Assembly (NCBI GenBank): GCA_002633005.1
Contig: NMRA01000002.1
Location: forward strand, 2,860,175-2,924,174
DNA from: Phoronis australis
Taxonomy: Eukaryota > Phoronida > Phoronidae
Direction: 5' to 3'
DNA: 64,000 bases
Shown here: positions 40,301 to 54,700 of the stretch, piece after piece
How positions within the stretch are numbered: the first letter of the stretch is position 1
How the letters are laid out: the number at the start of each line of letters is the position of its first letter
Made by a program: the position numbers and the translations under genes
The notes under the pieces: model-generated
Told to the model about the DNA's origin: nothing
Databases searched by the model: none
What the model saw: the letters and a program-made list of their open reading frames with translations, nothing else

Positions 40301-42729
40301 CACCCTGTTCAGCTTCTTATCGAGCTGCTCGAGCAGATATGTCACGTACCCGTTATTGTTTGTATTTGATTGGTTCTGCAGTAATTGGCTCCTTGAGGTT
40401 GTCACATGCTGTGGGATGGACACCTGCGATGGTGCAGGTGATCGTCCTTGAACAGATATAGCCTGGGTAAGAGCTATGTCTTCTTTATCAACTGGAAGAC
40501 GATGACAATTAGGGGAGATTGGCAGATTGCTTAGTGTGTCGAACTTGTTCTTTAGCTTTTTCTCAATAGCCTCTTGGTGTTTGGTGTTGGGTAACGTTGC
40601 TTGGTGATTCCTTGACTTTTCTAAGGGGTTCATCAACCCCCGATTCCCCAAAGTAATAATGCTGTCCAACGACTGTTCCGTGACCTAGATTAATTAATTA
40701 AATATCAATATAGAGTTTGTTCTTGATTTAATTTACCTTTGAAAATGTATCTTTGTCTACTTTTAGAACATGTGTTGTTACAGTACTTAAAACTTGTCTT
40801 GCTCAACAAAGCTTATTTGCTTACATTTGCTGTAAGTACAACTTAAATAAGTCAAGTCCAACCGGACCTAGAGACTTGATGCAAGTATATCTGACTAGCC
40901 AAGTATTCAAACTGGAATAACCGTGCTATTTGACATTATTCAAGTTCAGCGAAGGTCTGATTTTTGTAAGTCTTGACCTTGGGAGATTCCATCAATTTTT
41001 TCAAAACAAACCTCTCATACATTGTATATGTACCAAAGGGCCTGCCGCAGCAAATCACAGGGTAGCTAGCGATCGGCAAGCACGTTATGCAGTGGCAAGA
41101 TTGGGAACCCTGCATGATTTCTGACCCACTTCATTAGTGGTGGATTGAAGAGGGTGGAGGTCCTTTTATTATGTACTGTATTAAAGATATGTTCTAAAAA
41201 GATCGAGATAATCGCCCTTGGTCTGGGCAAGTGTTTTATTGTTGGATCCATCGACAGGACTAACTGTTACCTACTTTGGAAAGAGTCAGCTGGTTCAGCC
41301 GTATGTCCTGCATGTCAGATGTCACGTCACTTTTTTGGGCTGCGTTAATGGTGAATACGTCTTCTTTATTCTTCATTTGTATTTGCTCGCGAATCGAAGT
41401 CGATTGCACTTCATCCATATTCACATGCATTGTATTTGCATTCATGGGGCTTTGTGTTTCATCGGTCGCCGTCTTCATCACTTTTTGGGTGTCTGTCCGA
41501 TTGACTGTTAAAGCTTTTGTTACCGCGGGCTGTGGCCCCAATGTCTTCTCTGTTTGCAGTGAGAGCGGAATGAATTGAGTGTTGCGCTTATTTGAAGTGG
41601 ATTCTTTCATTGACCTGCTATTGGTGCTCGAAAGGGGTTTCTGGGATTTAGCACATTTCTCTTTGGTGATCTGTTTTTTGATATTTGACGTGTGCCTGTC
41701 GTACTTTGAACTCTGAAAAAAAATTGTTTTAGCAACTAGAGTGACCTTTTTGATACAGCACATTTTCATTTTAAAGACATGGCAAGATCTCACCAATGTA
41801 GGACACAATACTTCAGCCAAGCAAAATTTCAGTTTTTCAATTGAGAAAGGCAATTTTGACAATTACTTCGTCCAAAATAGGTGAGATTTTTTCCATACTC
41901 TATTTTGAGCCGATTTATCTCAACCCTTTTCAAATAGCAAAATGTATCAAAGTGGTCACACTAAGTTATGTATTGTGACGTTGAAACTAGAAGTGTGTTG
42001 TCTAATGCCGATCAGGGTATTAGTTCACTATACACAGAGTTGAATCTACTTCTGTGATTCATCTGCAAGCTATCTGATGATTCACGAACAATGTACGGTA
42101 GGTTTTATTGTGAAGTCACTTGAATGAAACTATCTAGAAATGTTCAGCAAATGATTTGTGACAAAATATCAGAACTAGGGAAGGATTTGCAACAAATTTA
42201 GTTTTGGTTACTTGTGACGGGTTTTCTAATCCGGTTGATTACACGTTGTGTATGCGAACTTGCAAGTATTCAGGAGTTTGGTGAAAGTTTGGATTCAACT
42301 GGAGAGGGCTCAGTTCTTGAGTGCTGTTGGCTTGCACGGGAACTTTATCTTTCGTTCTGACTAAATATTCTTAACCAGACTGACTGTGGAACAACTTGCC
42401 AAATAGTCTAAAGGAGGCTGAAAGTTAGATGATTTCAGACACCAACTCATTAGTTACCTGTGATTGTCATACCTGTCCCCCCCTTTTTGTCACTCCATTG
42501 TATATACCATATAAAAGTTTTTATTTATTTATTAATTTAGTTTTAATTCAGCATGTGAATCCAAACTGTAAATACTGTTTAATTTAATGTAACTTAATTT
42601 AGTTTATTTATCTGTTTATCTCTCCTAATTTATTTAATTTTTGCTGCATAGGACCATGCTGTATATTAGCCTTTGGCTAAAGCATGTTTTATACCTGTTG
42701 TATTTGATCCTTTATTAATAAAGTTTATC

Positions 42730-42799
<70 letters not shown>

Positions 42800-45700
42800 G
42801 CTGCTGCTGCTGCTGCTGCTGTTGCTATTATTATTACTGTGAATAATTTTTAGAACTTCAAAACAATACTATAAACAGCTGATTCCCTTAGCAAAATGAG
42901 TGAGTTGAAAAACAGTAGGGTTTTGGATTGCTGGAAAACTTTGGTGTGAGATTTGATTTGATTGATAAGTTGCATGTGTACAAGCCAGGCGAGCATAACA
43001 AGCTTTCAAAAAGTGTCGATTTTCACTAGGAGAGGACAACTCTTTGCTTGAAATTTACTTGAATTTTTTTTTGAAAAATTACTATTTGCACTGGCATTAT
43101 AGGAGTAGGAGTACACATAACCTTCAGACTGTGTTGTAAAGTATTCTACATTTAATGTTGTTTGGTACTGACATTATAAAATAGCAAATTGTACAATCGA
43201 TGTTAGTTAAATGATATTAATAATTAAGTTAATAATGAAACTTGACATGAAAAAAATCACCTTTCCACCATACAGCACCTTAAATTGGAAAATTGTGAAT
43301 GTCAGTATTTGAGTTGAAGGTCTGCTATAATTTATAATGTATGGTTATTCTTTACTGATTCAGCGAGCAATATGATCAATAATTGAAATTGTCTTTAGTC
43401 ACATTTCTCCACAAAAATAGAGATTAAGGAGAATTTAACCCATTGCTAGCACGGTTTGTGCTGTGGAGAGGTCATAAAACAGTTTTTGGTAATTTTTTAC
43501 AGGAAAGTTATCAACCTTTGAAAAATGAAAAATTGACACTTTTGAGTTTTTGTGAAACGAGTAGAGAATTACGATTTTGCTTTTATATTCATATAACTTG
43601 CCATGGGTAGTCTCTTATCCTATTGATAGCATCAAATGCTGGACTATTTTTGTTGTTTGAAATGAGGAAGGATGTGCGATCTGATGAGTCATCTGCTATG
43701 ATGTCATCGACTTATTTTGTTGAACTGCTTGTGTTGGGTTTTTAATAGGTCATGGCACGTCATTTGTAGATAGATAGATTGGGGTTTATTTGGTAAATAC
43801 AGTGGAGCCCAATTAATGACTTATTAGATTATAGAATGTCCCCGTTATTGTCATGGAATGTCAAAAAACGTATCATTTATGATTAAACCCAAGGCATGTA
43901 GATTAACCCACAGTGTCATAAATTATTGCCCTATTACCAGATATTGTCATTAAAAAAATCAGCAAAAATTGACGCTGTAATAATATAAAATATAATAATG
44001 TAATAATATAATAATATAAAAATGTGAAACATCCAAAATTAAATAAAATACTAGCTCATGAAATAACTGACCTTGACATTCAACAGGTTGGGTGAGGTTG
44101 TCAAGGTATAACTGATCGTTTCATCGCACAAACAAGCAAAGATTTTGCTGTGAGATTGCCAAACCCTTTTTCTGTTATTTCACTAAAACTTGGCCATTAC
44201 CTGCCAATGTGCACAGAATACTTCTGAAACTCTTCCATGCCATGTCACAAAGGGAATCTTTTGGTTCAGGTTGGTCACTCCTTCCCCAATTTAACTCACC
44301 CAAAGCATTAGTCTCGTTAGACAGTTTTGCAGAATTAGTTGGGAATAATCGTGCAAGTTTTTGGCGAAGGTACTGGTTGCCTGTGAGTGCAGCACTTGTT
44401 GTTGCCTGGTTTCCTGCTTTAACAATAGATGGCCTGGCAACTACCTGTTTAGATCTCATATCTAAGTTCAGGGCAACTAGGTTAAAGTTTAAGCATATAT
44501 TTTGGCAATAAGAAGGTGCTTTTACGTGTCAACAGCGTTGACTGACATGACAGGCGTGGCAATAGCCAATCAGAGCTTACCTGATTCTAGTGGAAGAGTC
44601 AGCTCTGGTTGGATGACTTGGGGGTGTAATGGTTAGGTACTGGACTGACAATCTAAAGGTCTGTATTTCAATCCCAGTTCCAATCCCAGCTTGCGCTAAG
44701 AAACCAACAAAGAAGTCCATACACTCGTGCGTATTCTTCTAAGAGCACTATAACACTTGGAGATGACTGGAAAAATAAAACGACGAAATGTCATGCCAAT
44801 GTAAATAGAGCGGTAGATTTTTGAAATGATGATTGTTCTTCCATAGACTTCATGACTTCATGGGATAGATTTTCTATTTTCAGAGGCAAAAAAAGATGAA
44901 AGAGCTGGAAAAGGAAATGGAGGAGGCAGCCATTACAGAGAGTAAACAGAATAAGCTCAGACTGGTGAGTTTATTACGCACTAAAATCTGCATCCCAAAT
45001 TCAAATCTCATTCCCATAGAGGTAAAAGGCAATGTTGTTACTGACCTGGTTTTTGAAAGGTTGGTCTGCTAAACGGACTGGAAATTTACGATATATCATG
45101 CCCCACCTGGCTGATCAAATTTGTGTGCCAGCAGTGGAACTCGCTGTGCAACAATGAAACTTAACCAGTTTGAGAATGGCAATTTTTTATATCATCTTTG
45201 TTTTAAAATAATGAGGTGCATGACAGGAGGGTAGAACGTTGGGGCGAGTGATCTTCAGTGCAAATATTGCAGAACCATAGAGGGCGGTGTGGTATTTCAA
45301 AATGTCATTATTGTTCATCCAGGTAAAGTACTTGATGTGAAAATTTGTCAGAACAGCTGCAGTGGCCATTTAAATTTTAACAGGCATGGAAGTTTTGCTA
45401 TTCCCCTGTCCTACACAGCAGACATGGAATTTTTAATAATTTCCTGGTAGTTTCTGCGTATTATCTGATACTGTGTAAAGTGTACATTGATTAAATCTGC
45501 TACGTAAACATCCTATGTTATTGTATTATGTTGTTTTCTATTGTTATCTGTTATTGCTTCATTATTGTATTATGTTATTTTCTATTGTTATCTGTTATTG
45601 CTCCATTATTGTTTTTATAATTGATATAAATTTCTGTTTGTTGGTAGTCAGCTTGTGGTGGCCTGTGCTTTTGCTGGCCATTATGTTTCCCTCCGTCCCG

Positions 45701-48700
45701 CTCCCTTCTCCCTCCCTCCTCCCTCTCTCTCTCCCTCCCTCCCNCCCTTTCTCCCTTGCTCTCTCTCTCTCAGTGGACCGAGTCGGACAACTCTGTTACA
45801 TCATAAACTGTCACAGTTCTCAAATTTTGGCAGTTTGTGCCGACTTTCGAAGCCCAAGCTGCCATAATTTTTTGTTGTGACAATTTGTAGTTTGTGGAAT
45901 TACATAAACTCAAAAACTGTCGTAGTTCAAAAAGCAGCCTTCAACAACATCAGAAATGACTATTTTAAGCCCCATGAGTAAGTGCAGTAACTGGGTGCAC
46001 TGTAGGATGTGATTAACAGACAATTGTTTGCATTTTGCACCCTCCACTTGCCTTGAGTTTCTCAACTCTCCCAATTGTCAGCCATTTTCATGCTAGGGAA
46101 CTGAGTCACCCATCCCCCAAGATTTGGTGAACGCATACAAACCATCTCTCTACCCATTTGTATTTTGATTGTATTCTGTCAATTTGTGCTCTGAAGGTCT
46201 GTCAAACTGTTGGAATTAAAGAGCTATAACGAATTGTCAGAAAACAACAACAGTTAATACTATGAAGGTCTACACAAACTATCTGAAGATTGCGACATTT
46301 TGTAGTCTCACACAGCTCTGTAACATTACGAAATTTTTTAAGCGAGTTCCTGATTTCTTGCCAATTTTTCTTCATCTCTGCTTGCGCTCGTTTTCTACAG
46401 CTTGTTTTCATTTTCCCAGAATTCAGAGATCATTCAGACGGTGTTCCTGACCTACTTCCGCATTCTGAAGAATGCCACCAGATCTGCCCTTTTGTCATCG
46501 GTTCTGGAGGGATTGTCCAAGTATGTAGATTTGGTAGTTTGTCAAGCTTGATATCTGGCGTGCACATTTATTCATGTCTGCGTGTACATCTGATCCATTT
46601 TTTGATGTGTACAGTTTCTGTCTTACAATTGACTTGTTAACTGTTTAACAGTCTTCAGAAGTGATGTACTACAGCCAGGCACTGTTCATTATACCAAATG
46701 TGAAGAATGGGAAGGTGATTTCTAAAGAGGGATGTCCAAAATGAATTTCCCACTTTCTTATGGTGCCCACAAATAATGATGTGACGGCGTGACTCTAAGT
46801 CAAATTGTTGTTGTAGTATGGTATGTTACTGTGGAAACGTTGGTCTGAAGTGAAGTTTTTGTATCTTACATCATGACTAACTTTTTTGTTCCGGACTGGC
46901 CAATGAACTCTCAAAGGTTCTGTTAACAAGTTAAGACAGACACTAATGCTTTCTTGCTTTCTTTACCTGGACATCAAAATACTGAACACGGCGTCGTAGA
47001 TATGGTGTCTTAATTTAAGTGAGGGTGTCAATTTGGATGACTTTTAGGTGAATGGGTTGGAAGGTTATCTGCAGTATCAGTAATGTGAAATTATGAAGAA
47101 GGGGTTCACACAAACTTTTTTCACATCCAGATCACTTTTGTCAACTAACGTTGCAGCAAGAATTTTGATTTTTTTAATGCATGGATTTTTGTCATTTACA
47201 TAGTTTTGTAAGTCTAATGTTCTATAACTGATGCGTAAGTGATAGGATTCAGTTAAACAATTTAAGTACTGCAGTTGCTTATGGTTTGTTCCTATTTAAT
47301 ATAAAATGAGTTAAGGATCGCGTTTGAATTAATTATTGACACAAACTTCCCATGAATTGATGTTGTACAGGTTTGCTCACCTCATCAACTTGGACTTCTT
47401 TCATGACCTGTTCACTGTACTCAATGACCTCATCGATGGACAGGTACGTGTGAAGATAAGTTCACTACATATTTGAAACAAGGGTTTAAGGTAACTGTGA
47501 TGCTTGTTTACCAGGTTATACTTATGTGCAAATGCCTTAATTTCTGTTAGCTCTAATCTCTGAAAAGTGAATAAATTTCCTAACAAAATTAATTTTATTT
47601 ACTTGTCTTTATTTTTTACAAGATATGCCTTTTTAGTAAACAAAAATACTTGACTTTGAACAGAAAAGCCTTCAAAAATCAAGAGTATGGCCGTTTTTAC
47701 TCATAATACTTTGAAAAGTCGATAATTAAGGATTAAGACCTATTTCCAAAATCTGAGACAAGGTTCCCTCAAAAATGCCATTATCAACATGTTGACAAAA
47801 AACATGATTGGAGAAACAATATTTTTAAAATCTGTTCAACAAAATGAAAAAAAATTACTGAAAAACGCATATCTCGTGAAAAAAGGTAAGTAAATAAGGT
47901 TAATACATTATGTTAGGAAATTTAGTCACTTCAGAAAATATATTACTTTGTAGGGGTTAGAGCTAACTGAATTTGATATATTTGCATATAAGTACAACCT
48001 GGTAAACAAGGTTCACAGTTACCTTTATATTCAGTGCTAGTTTGACAAATGTTGAGTACTGTGCCTGGAAACAATTTGGAGATAACTACATTATAGATTT
48101 ACAAGATGGAAAATGATCCCCAACGTTTTGAATGTACTGCAGTATTCTTTTTCAAGGGAATAAAAAGTGTAGGGCTTACATAGACCAAAAGTCCTAAGAA
48201 ACCCAAATGTGATTGGCAGTGAAAGAACCTAAAGTGATTGGCCAGTAGTTCTTTCACTGCCAGTCACATTGGGTTTCCTAGAAGGTTTAGTCTATATAAG
48301 TCTACAGTCTTTTAAGTCACCATTCACTACTTGCTCACTTGGTGGCACTGCAAGAATGACTGTTGTGCACTGTTACTTAAGACAGAATGCCTCCTTTTAG
48401 CATCTATTTTAAAAATTTAAACAATGCAAGTGTGAAAGCATGCGTGTCCCAAACATGAAGAACCATTATGTAGTTTGGACTCAGCGCGTCATTTTCAAGC
48501 GTAATGGTGGATTCGTGCGAGTAGTGAATCCCCATGAAAAAGAATTTTGCAGTTTTTTGAAACGTCGGGATCATTTTTAGATTCTTGTATATTTTAATTT
48601 TTACATGGTGCACCAAAAGATCTCGGCACTTACAGTTTTAATTCACGGTGAAATCTCTGCGCCAGAATATTATAAAGATTTACTTGGAGCACCGTCATTT

Positions 48701-51700
48701 TGTCACTGGAGGTAGTAAGTAGAGTGGATAGAACAGAACCAAATCATGCTTATTGTCCTAACTTTTCGCAACGCATGTGTTTACAATAACCACAACAACT
48801 GTCATTTAGGAGCTGACCTTCCGTGAGTCTCTACACTGCGTCCAAACTGCGTTCACCATCTTGTCAGGTCAGGGGTCAGCATTGAACATTGACCCCCAGC
48901 GGTTCTACAGGCATCTGTATTCTAATTTGTTCAAGTTGGCAAACGGTAGGTAAACTTAGATTTGATTAATTGAGTGGAGTAGATCATTTGTTCTGAATTT
49001 TCTGCTGAATTTGAAGAAAATGTGTAGAGTGCTACTGAATTTCTAAGGGAATTAAAATTGGACCTAATTTAGTATTTTTTGCTGACTGAACTGTTTCTTA
49101 CAGTTTTCTACTGAATTTCCAACTGAGTTATAAGATCTTGATTGTAGTTTTTTTTTTCTAATGTGAAGTGTACATATGTCTCACTCAGAGCTACACTTTA
49201 TATCCACTAAGTGATTAAGTATAGAGAAAGAAACCCTGTTAGCCTGGACTTAAAAATATCCTTGGAAGACCTGACCGGCATTCTGTAGACACAAACCTTT
49301 AGCCATTCATTTCAGCGAAATCTTTCAGAGTATGAAGCGGATACTGTGAATGTTATGTCATCTCATAATTCAACATTCCACCCTCACCAACCAATGCATT
49401 CAGTGGCCACTGTTTTGCTTAGTTGTGTTATTTAAGTCTTGAGCATATTCACAAAACACTCTTTCATTTGCGCGATTTTGTGTGGGCTTGCGTTGTTGTA
49501 AGAAATGTTGGTCTACGGAAGACAGCCCTTGCCATCACTTTTTTGTACTTTTAATAATTCTGGATGTCCTTCACTGCAATTGCATTTTACTATCAAGTTG
49601 GAGTCCCTTCCAGCACCGTCTTTGAAAACCATTGTTTTGGTTCACTGTGAGCTAATTATACATGATAACACCGTAGACGGAATAGAGTTCACTGATTGGT
49701 TCAACTGAAAGGTTTGACTTGATTTATTTTAGGTTGCAACTTCAGCTTGACCTAATTACTACTGCGTGGACTTAAAGTAGTTGTTTTATCTCTGTTTGTA
49801 AATGTTGTTAATAAATGATCATTTTGTGAGATCATCTGCTGGGCTTTTAGGCTAGAGGTTTTTGTAATAATGTTTTAGCTATCACTTTGTGTGAACGCAT
49901 GTATTTTCTAGGTGACTTAAATGATGACGTCCCCATCGTCCTTAGATGTTTAGATGTTATGATCAACAAAAGACGGAAACAGGTACCTCGAGGCTGATCC
50001 CAATTTTAACAAGATTAATGCATTAGAGATCTCCGAGGCACTTAGTGGTGTATTTGAAATGGCCTGTAGTCTGTGTTTTACTTTATGCCCCCAAACATTA
50101 GGGTCTGGTGGACTCTCTTTCAAAGTTTTGGGGTCCACTTTAAAGTCTTGGAGTCCAAGAAAACACTCCAGAAATCATCTCACTTGTATGGTACACTCAC
50201 CAATTTAGGACACAATATGGCCACCGTGTGAAATTTTATTATGTCATTCTTTCCATGAAACGTAATGTAGCACAAAATTAAATGATATCCCATGTTCAAA
50301 TTTTGTTCCACAACTATCATTAAACATATTTTTCACAACAGTGTTAGAAGCCACTGAAAAATGAAAAGGGGCAATTTTGGCATAAAGTATTTGAAAGTTC
50401 CGAAATTGGTGAGATTCCATTATAGTAGTCCAGAATGATGCACAGCTTACATGAGAATGGTGAATTCAATATTGAATGGAAAATGCATGAAAGATTCTGT
50501 ATATCCAAGAATTAAGGGAGATGATTCTCATTTCTTTTGTTTTATTTCTTACGATGTATGACAAATTCATGGCCTGTAAAAAAGACAAATCGAAAGATGG
50601 AAAGTGGCAGCCACAACACTGGATTATGTGCTTGGTTTTAATGTTTATTACAAAAAATTCAGTGTACAGCGTAGTGAGAGTTAAGCCCAGAATGCACTAG
50701 AAAGCATTATATCTGGACTGTAAAGTGCTTAGTTATGAAGCTGAATTTCACTGCTGTTTAGTTGTAGTCAATATTGAAGTCTTTACTGATTAAGCACTTT
50801 GTGGTTTAGAAATGTTTCCACACTCATTCGTTTTTTTAATTATCAAATGAGTTGGCAATTCAAGTCAAAGCTCCATTGTCAAAATTCACGATTTCAGGGT
50901 CAGTTCTGCCATTTTTACACAGGCTTGGAAATCTTAAATATGAGGATATAAGTTTTGTGTATGGGTTTTCATTTCTTTCGTATTTGTCAAGTGATTGTCA
51001 CAAACATTGTGTACCATAAATGAGATGCTAAAACTGTCTTTGGTCTCCAGGTGTAGAGTGTGGTGTGCAGATATGGATTGTTTCAGCATGTGTATGCAGA
51101 TTAGGGTGTGGTTCTAGGATTTGTACCACGGATTTATTATTTGCTGGTCAGGCACTTGGGTTCAGGGATCTTACCTGGAATTTAGAGGCTGCCATGCAAC
51201 AGTTTCTACCTCCTGTGTTTGTTGAGCTCTTGTATCCGTCGTATTTCAGGTATCCCACCAGAGGGTGCTGGCGTATATCAAACGTCTGTCCACAGTCTCA
51301 CTGTTACTTGATCCTCACTCCACGCTGGCTGTTCTTGCTGCTTGCAGGGGATTTATTCATGTGAGTCTCTTCACCATTCAAGTTGTCTAGAAATATTCTC
51401 TGCCTATATTCTACAATAATCACTCAGTGTTTTCCACATGCGCAGCAGAAATTTCAAACTTTACTGAAATTACAATATTACCTGCATTAGCAAAGCATTG
51501 GCCTGCAACCGCTGAGGAGTTCAAATCAGTCTTGGGGCTGATTTTGAAAAAGCACTATTTTCACCGATTGTGTTATTAGTTCACATAGAGGCTGTGAAAG
51601 AATCTGATTCATGTCATTCAATTAGGCTTGAAATAATTGATACATATAGATTATTACAAGTCGTTATCCCCCGTTATCTAGAGCGACTGAGAACATGTAA

Positions 51701-54700
51701 TGATCTATTTATACCACATACTGAATGAGAAACATTGCAATGAATCGATCTACCTTTCTCGACTCGCCTCGGCTTTGTAACTACTTTCTATGTCAGAAGC
51801 CCGGGTCGGAGGTCGTGACCTTTTAAGAAAAGCCGAGCTATTTTTGTCAAATAATGCTTATACTCAGAACCAATTGAAAATTTAAACAAAACAGAAATAA
51901 ATTGAATCTATAAATTAAGGTTTAACCACTATTATAGCTTACGCTATGCTTCGACCGGCAAAATATCGTCTGCTAAAGTAGGTTACCACTAGCAACTGAC
52001 TATAATGCTCAAGTCAAAGGATCCCGACGACACGATACCCACGTTCAAATTGGAGATCGGTGATTTATAAGTGAGAAAACACGAGAAAAAAAATTCACTG
52101 AATTAATATATCGTTTTTATGGAAATTATGCGTCTTATTTTTCAGAGCGTATAAATTTCAGTGCAATGCCCTTTTCTGAACATGCGATTGTTGCGCGTGC
52201 TCATTTAAGTATTCTATTTTCACATCCGATGACGTCAGCCGCTAAGTGGTGTAGTGGTAAAGTCAGCGACTCGAAACTCTTGAGGCCCAGTTTCGAATCC
52301 GGCCTCGGTTTCCCGCCAAAATGTTATCTCACTAGTGAGATAACCTTATGGCTTATTGCACGGTTGTATCTGCCATTCGAGGCTAATATTGTGGTATAAC
52401 TCTAATTATTTTGAATTTGTGAAAAGGAATATTTCCGTCAAATTTATGGAAAATGGAAACAATTAGTGCGAGCCCTGTATAATTAAAACATTTAACGCAT
52501 GCTACACCTCTGTTGCAGCATAATGCCCGTACAGACCTTCTTTACGACACTGAGTCTCAGGGCAGTGGAATCTACCTACCAGAACTTGACGAGCCGGAAC
52601 ACTGCAACGCACACAACACGGCGCTGTATGAGTACCACATGCTAAGGGTGAGTAGCAGGGCTTTGCGTTGCATGGGAGGGGCCCGGGGGAGAGTGGGAGG
52701 GACCTTCAAGTGAGTGGGAGGAGCCTGGGAGAGACAAGGTGAGGCTTACTAGTGAGTAGGAGGGGCCTGCGTGTTAGTGTGAAGGACCTGTGAGTGAAAA
52801 TGAATTTTGTAAAGCAAAGGATTTTTAGTTGAAAAATAAATTTATTTTCGCCATTTCCCAAAGTTTATATTATCACTGTCAAGCATTAAGTCTTAACTTT
52901 GGGGATTTCTATGTCTGGGCGAGTCTCATTTGTCTGACATGTTCTATCTTACAGCATGTTTTTGTCTCATGTGTATCTGCTCTTGTTTGCAGCACCACTA
53001 CCATCCAATCACAGCTCAGTATGCAGGTCACATGTGTGTGAAAGTTCCTTCACAAGGTGCTGGTCAACTCTCAGTGGAACTTGCTAGGAGGTACTTTTGT
53101 GCTGCGAGGCATTTCAAAGTTAAATAATTTGACTTTCTTTGTGTGAAGAAATGAGTGAAGAATTTCTGGAATTTATTATCTTCACCAAAAGAGATGGCAG
53201 GTTACTGGAAGTGTTTGTGCATTATTTCACAATTTCTTGGACACAATAATACATGTATGCCTTTCAAACTTTGATAATACTTCAAGTGCCTGGATGCCAG
53301 AGTTGATGTTTTTGGTTCTCTCTCTTATGTACATGATTGTATAGTTTATTTTTGTACCTTGAGGCCATAGGCCCATAGTAGAGATTTCAGTAACTTGCTG
53401 TGTTTTCATGAGTTTGGTTGAAATTCAGACTTTTAATGTTTTGGTAAGACCAATTGGCTATCAAAACTGGGTACCAAGCAAGAATTCCTTTGTTCTGAAA
53501 TGGTTTACGTACTTGCTTCCCATCAGGGTGGGGATTTGACTCCCAGTCAAGTTGTATTTATTATGTTGTTAGAGATAGTTGAGCACAAGTCTAGTTATGA
53601 CTGAAACAATCACTCCTTATGTTGTATATCATGGCTTTGAATCATCTTAATATTGAAGATAAGGTTTAACGATATCTCGAACCTTATTCACAAAAATTGG
53701 CCATTTTTACAATATTTCACATGTCTAGCATATACCTTATCTTCATTCGTGAGGAACTTCAAATATGAAATATATACCCGGTAGCAAGAAAAAAAGATTT
53801 AGCAGGACCACCTTGGAACCGCACAGCTGTATGTAAATTTGTTTACTTATCTGAGGTCAAAGGTTATAGGGCTGTCACTGAAATCAAATCTCCCGCCAGG
53901 CCTAGAGCAGTTCCGTATGTACCCTCAGTCCTTTCATTCACCGGGTCCCCATAACGTTAAGTCAACGAGGTTTACGTAGGATAGAAAGATACCGAGGAAA
54001 ACGAAGACAAGACGTAGTTTTGATCTTGAGGGAGTTGTGCATCTGCATGTATATGACTGTTGAGAACGGCGACCTCTGTGACTTTGTGTTCTTGAAGTAG
54101 TAAGTTGTGGAAAGAGATAAGTTCTGGCCCAAATTCATTAATCTCATTGGTAATTTGGCATTTCACTGTTTCGATCTCATGCTCACAACGCGCTTTAACC
54201 CCCAACTCAATTTGTGTTGTCCTTTTCATACTTGGTTTCATATCAGCATCCCAGGGTGTGGTGTGTACAACAATGAACTGTTGACCTAAAATAGGCCAAC
54301 AGTTGACCTGGTCTTGATCTAGCTTGACTCAGTTACAAGCAGCATTCGATTTGGCAACCTCAGATTGAGTTTGGCGATTTGGGAAAAACCTCAAGTTGCC
54401 ACAAAGTCCCCACTGCTAGTCAGACAATAATTCTTCCTAAATTCATTTCAAAGTTAGTGTTGACTTACAAACTTTAAATTACAAACTCTTTGATTCACAG
54501 TTCTTCTGTTCATTTTGTGAAATCAGCGCATTTGTCACCACAGCAATCAGCACACATTAGACACATGCTTAAATTACAACTGGAAGTGACAGAAGTCGGA
54601 ATTGTTAGGCAAAAATCGGGCAACATTGAGGAAATACGTGCCACCAGTGTAATTTCTATTTTCATTGACTTGAGGAATTGAGTTAGAGAATGAATATACG

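Noticed and set aside
42731-42836. Polyglutamine, polyalanine or polyleucine coding tract
   Set aside because: No splice-bounded frame surrounds it on either strand; it abuts a retrotransposon-type 3' tail.
45515-45880. 121-codon plus-strand gene
   Set aside because: The frame runs through a 44-bp duplication and a polypyrimidine tract with an N; low complexity.
51065-51364. 99-codon plus-strand gene
   Set aside because: It overlaps NOC3L exon 16 in a different frame; shadow.
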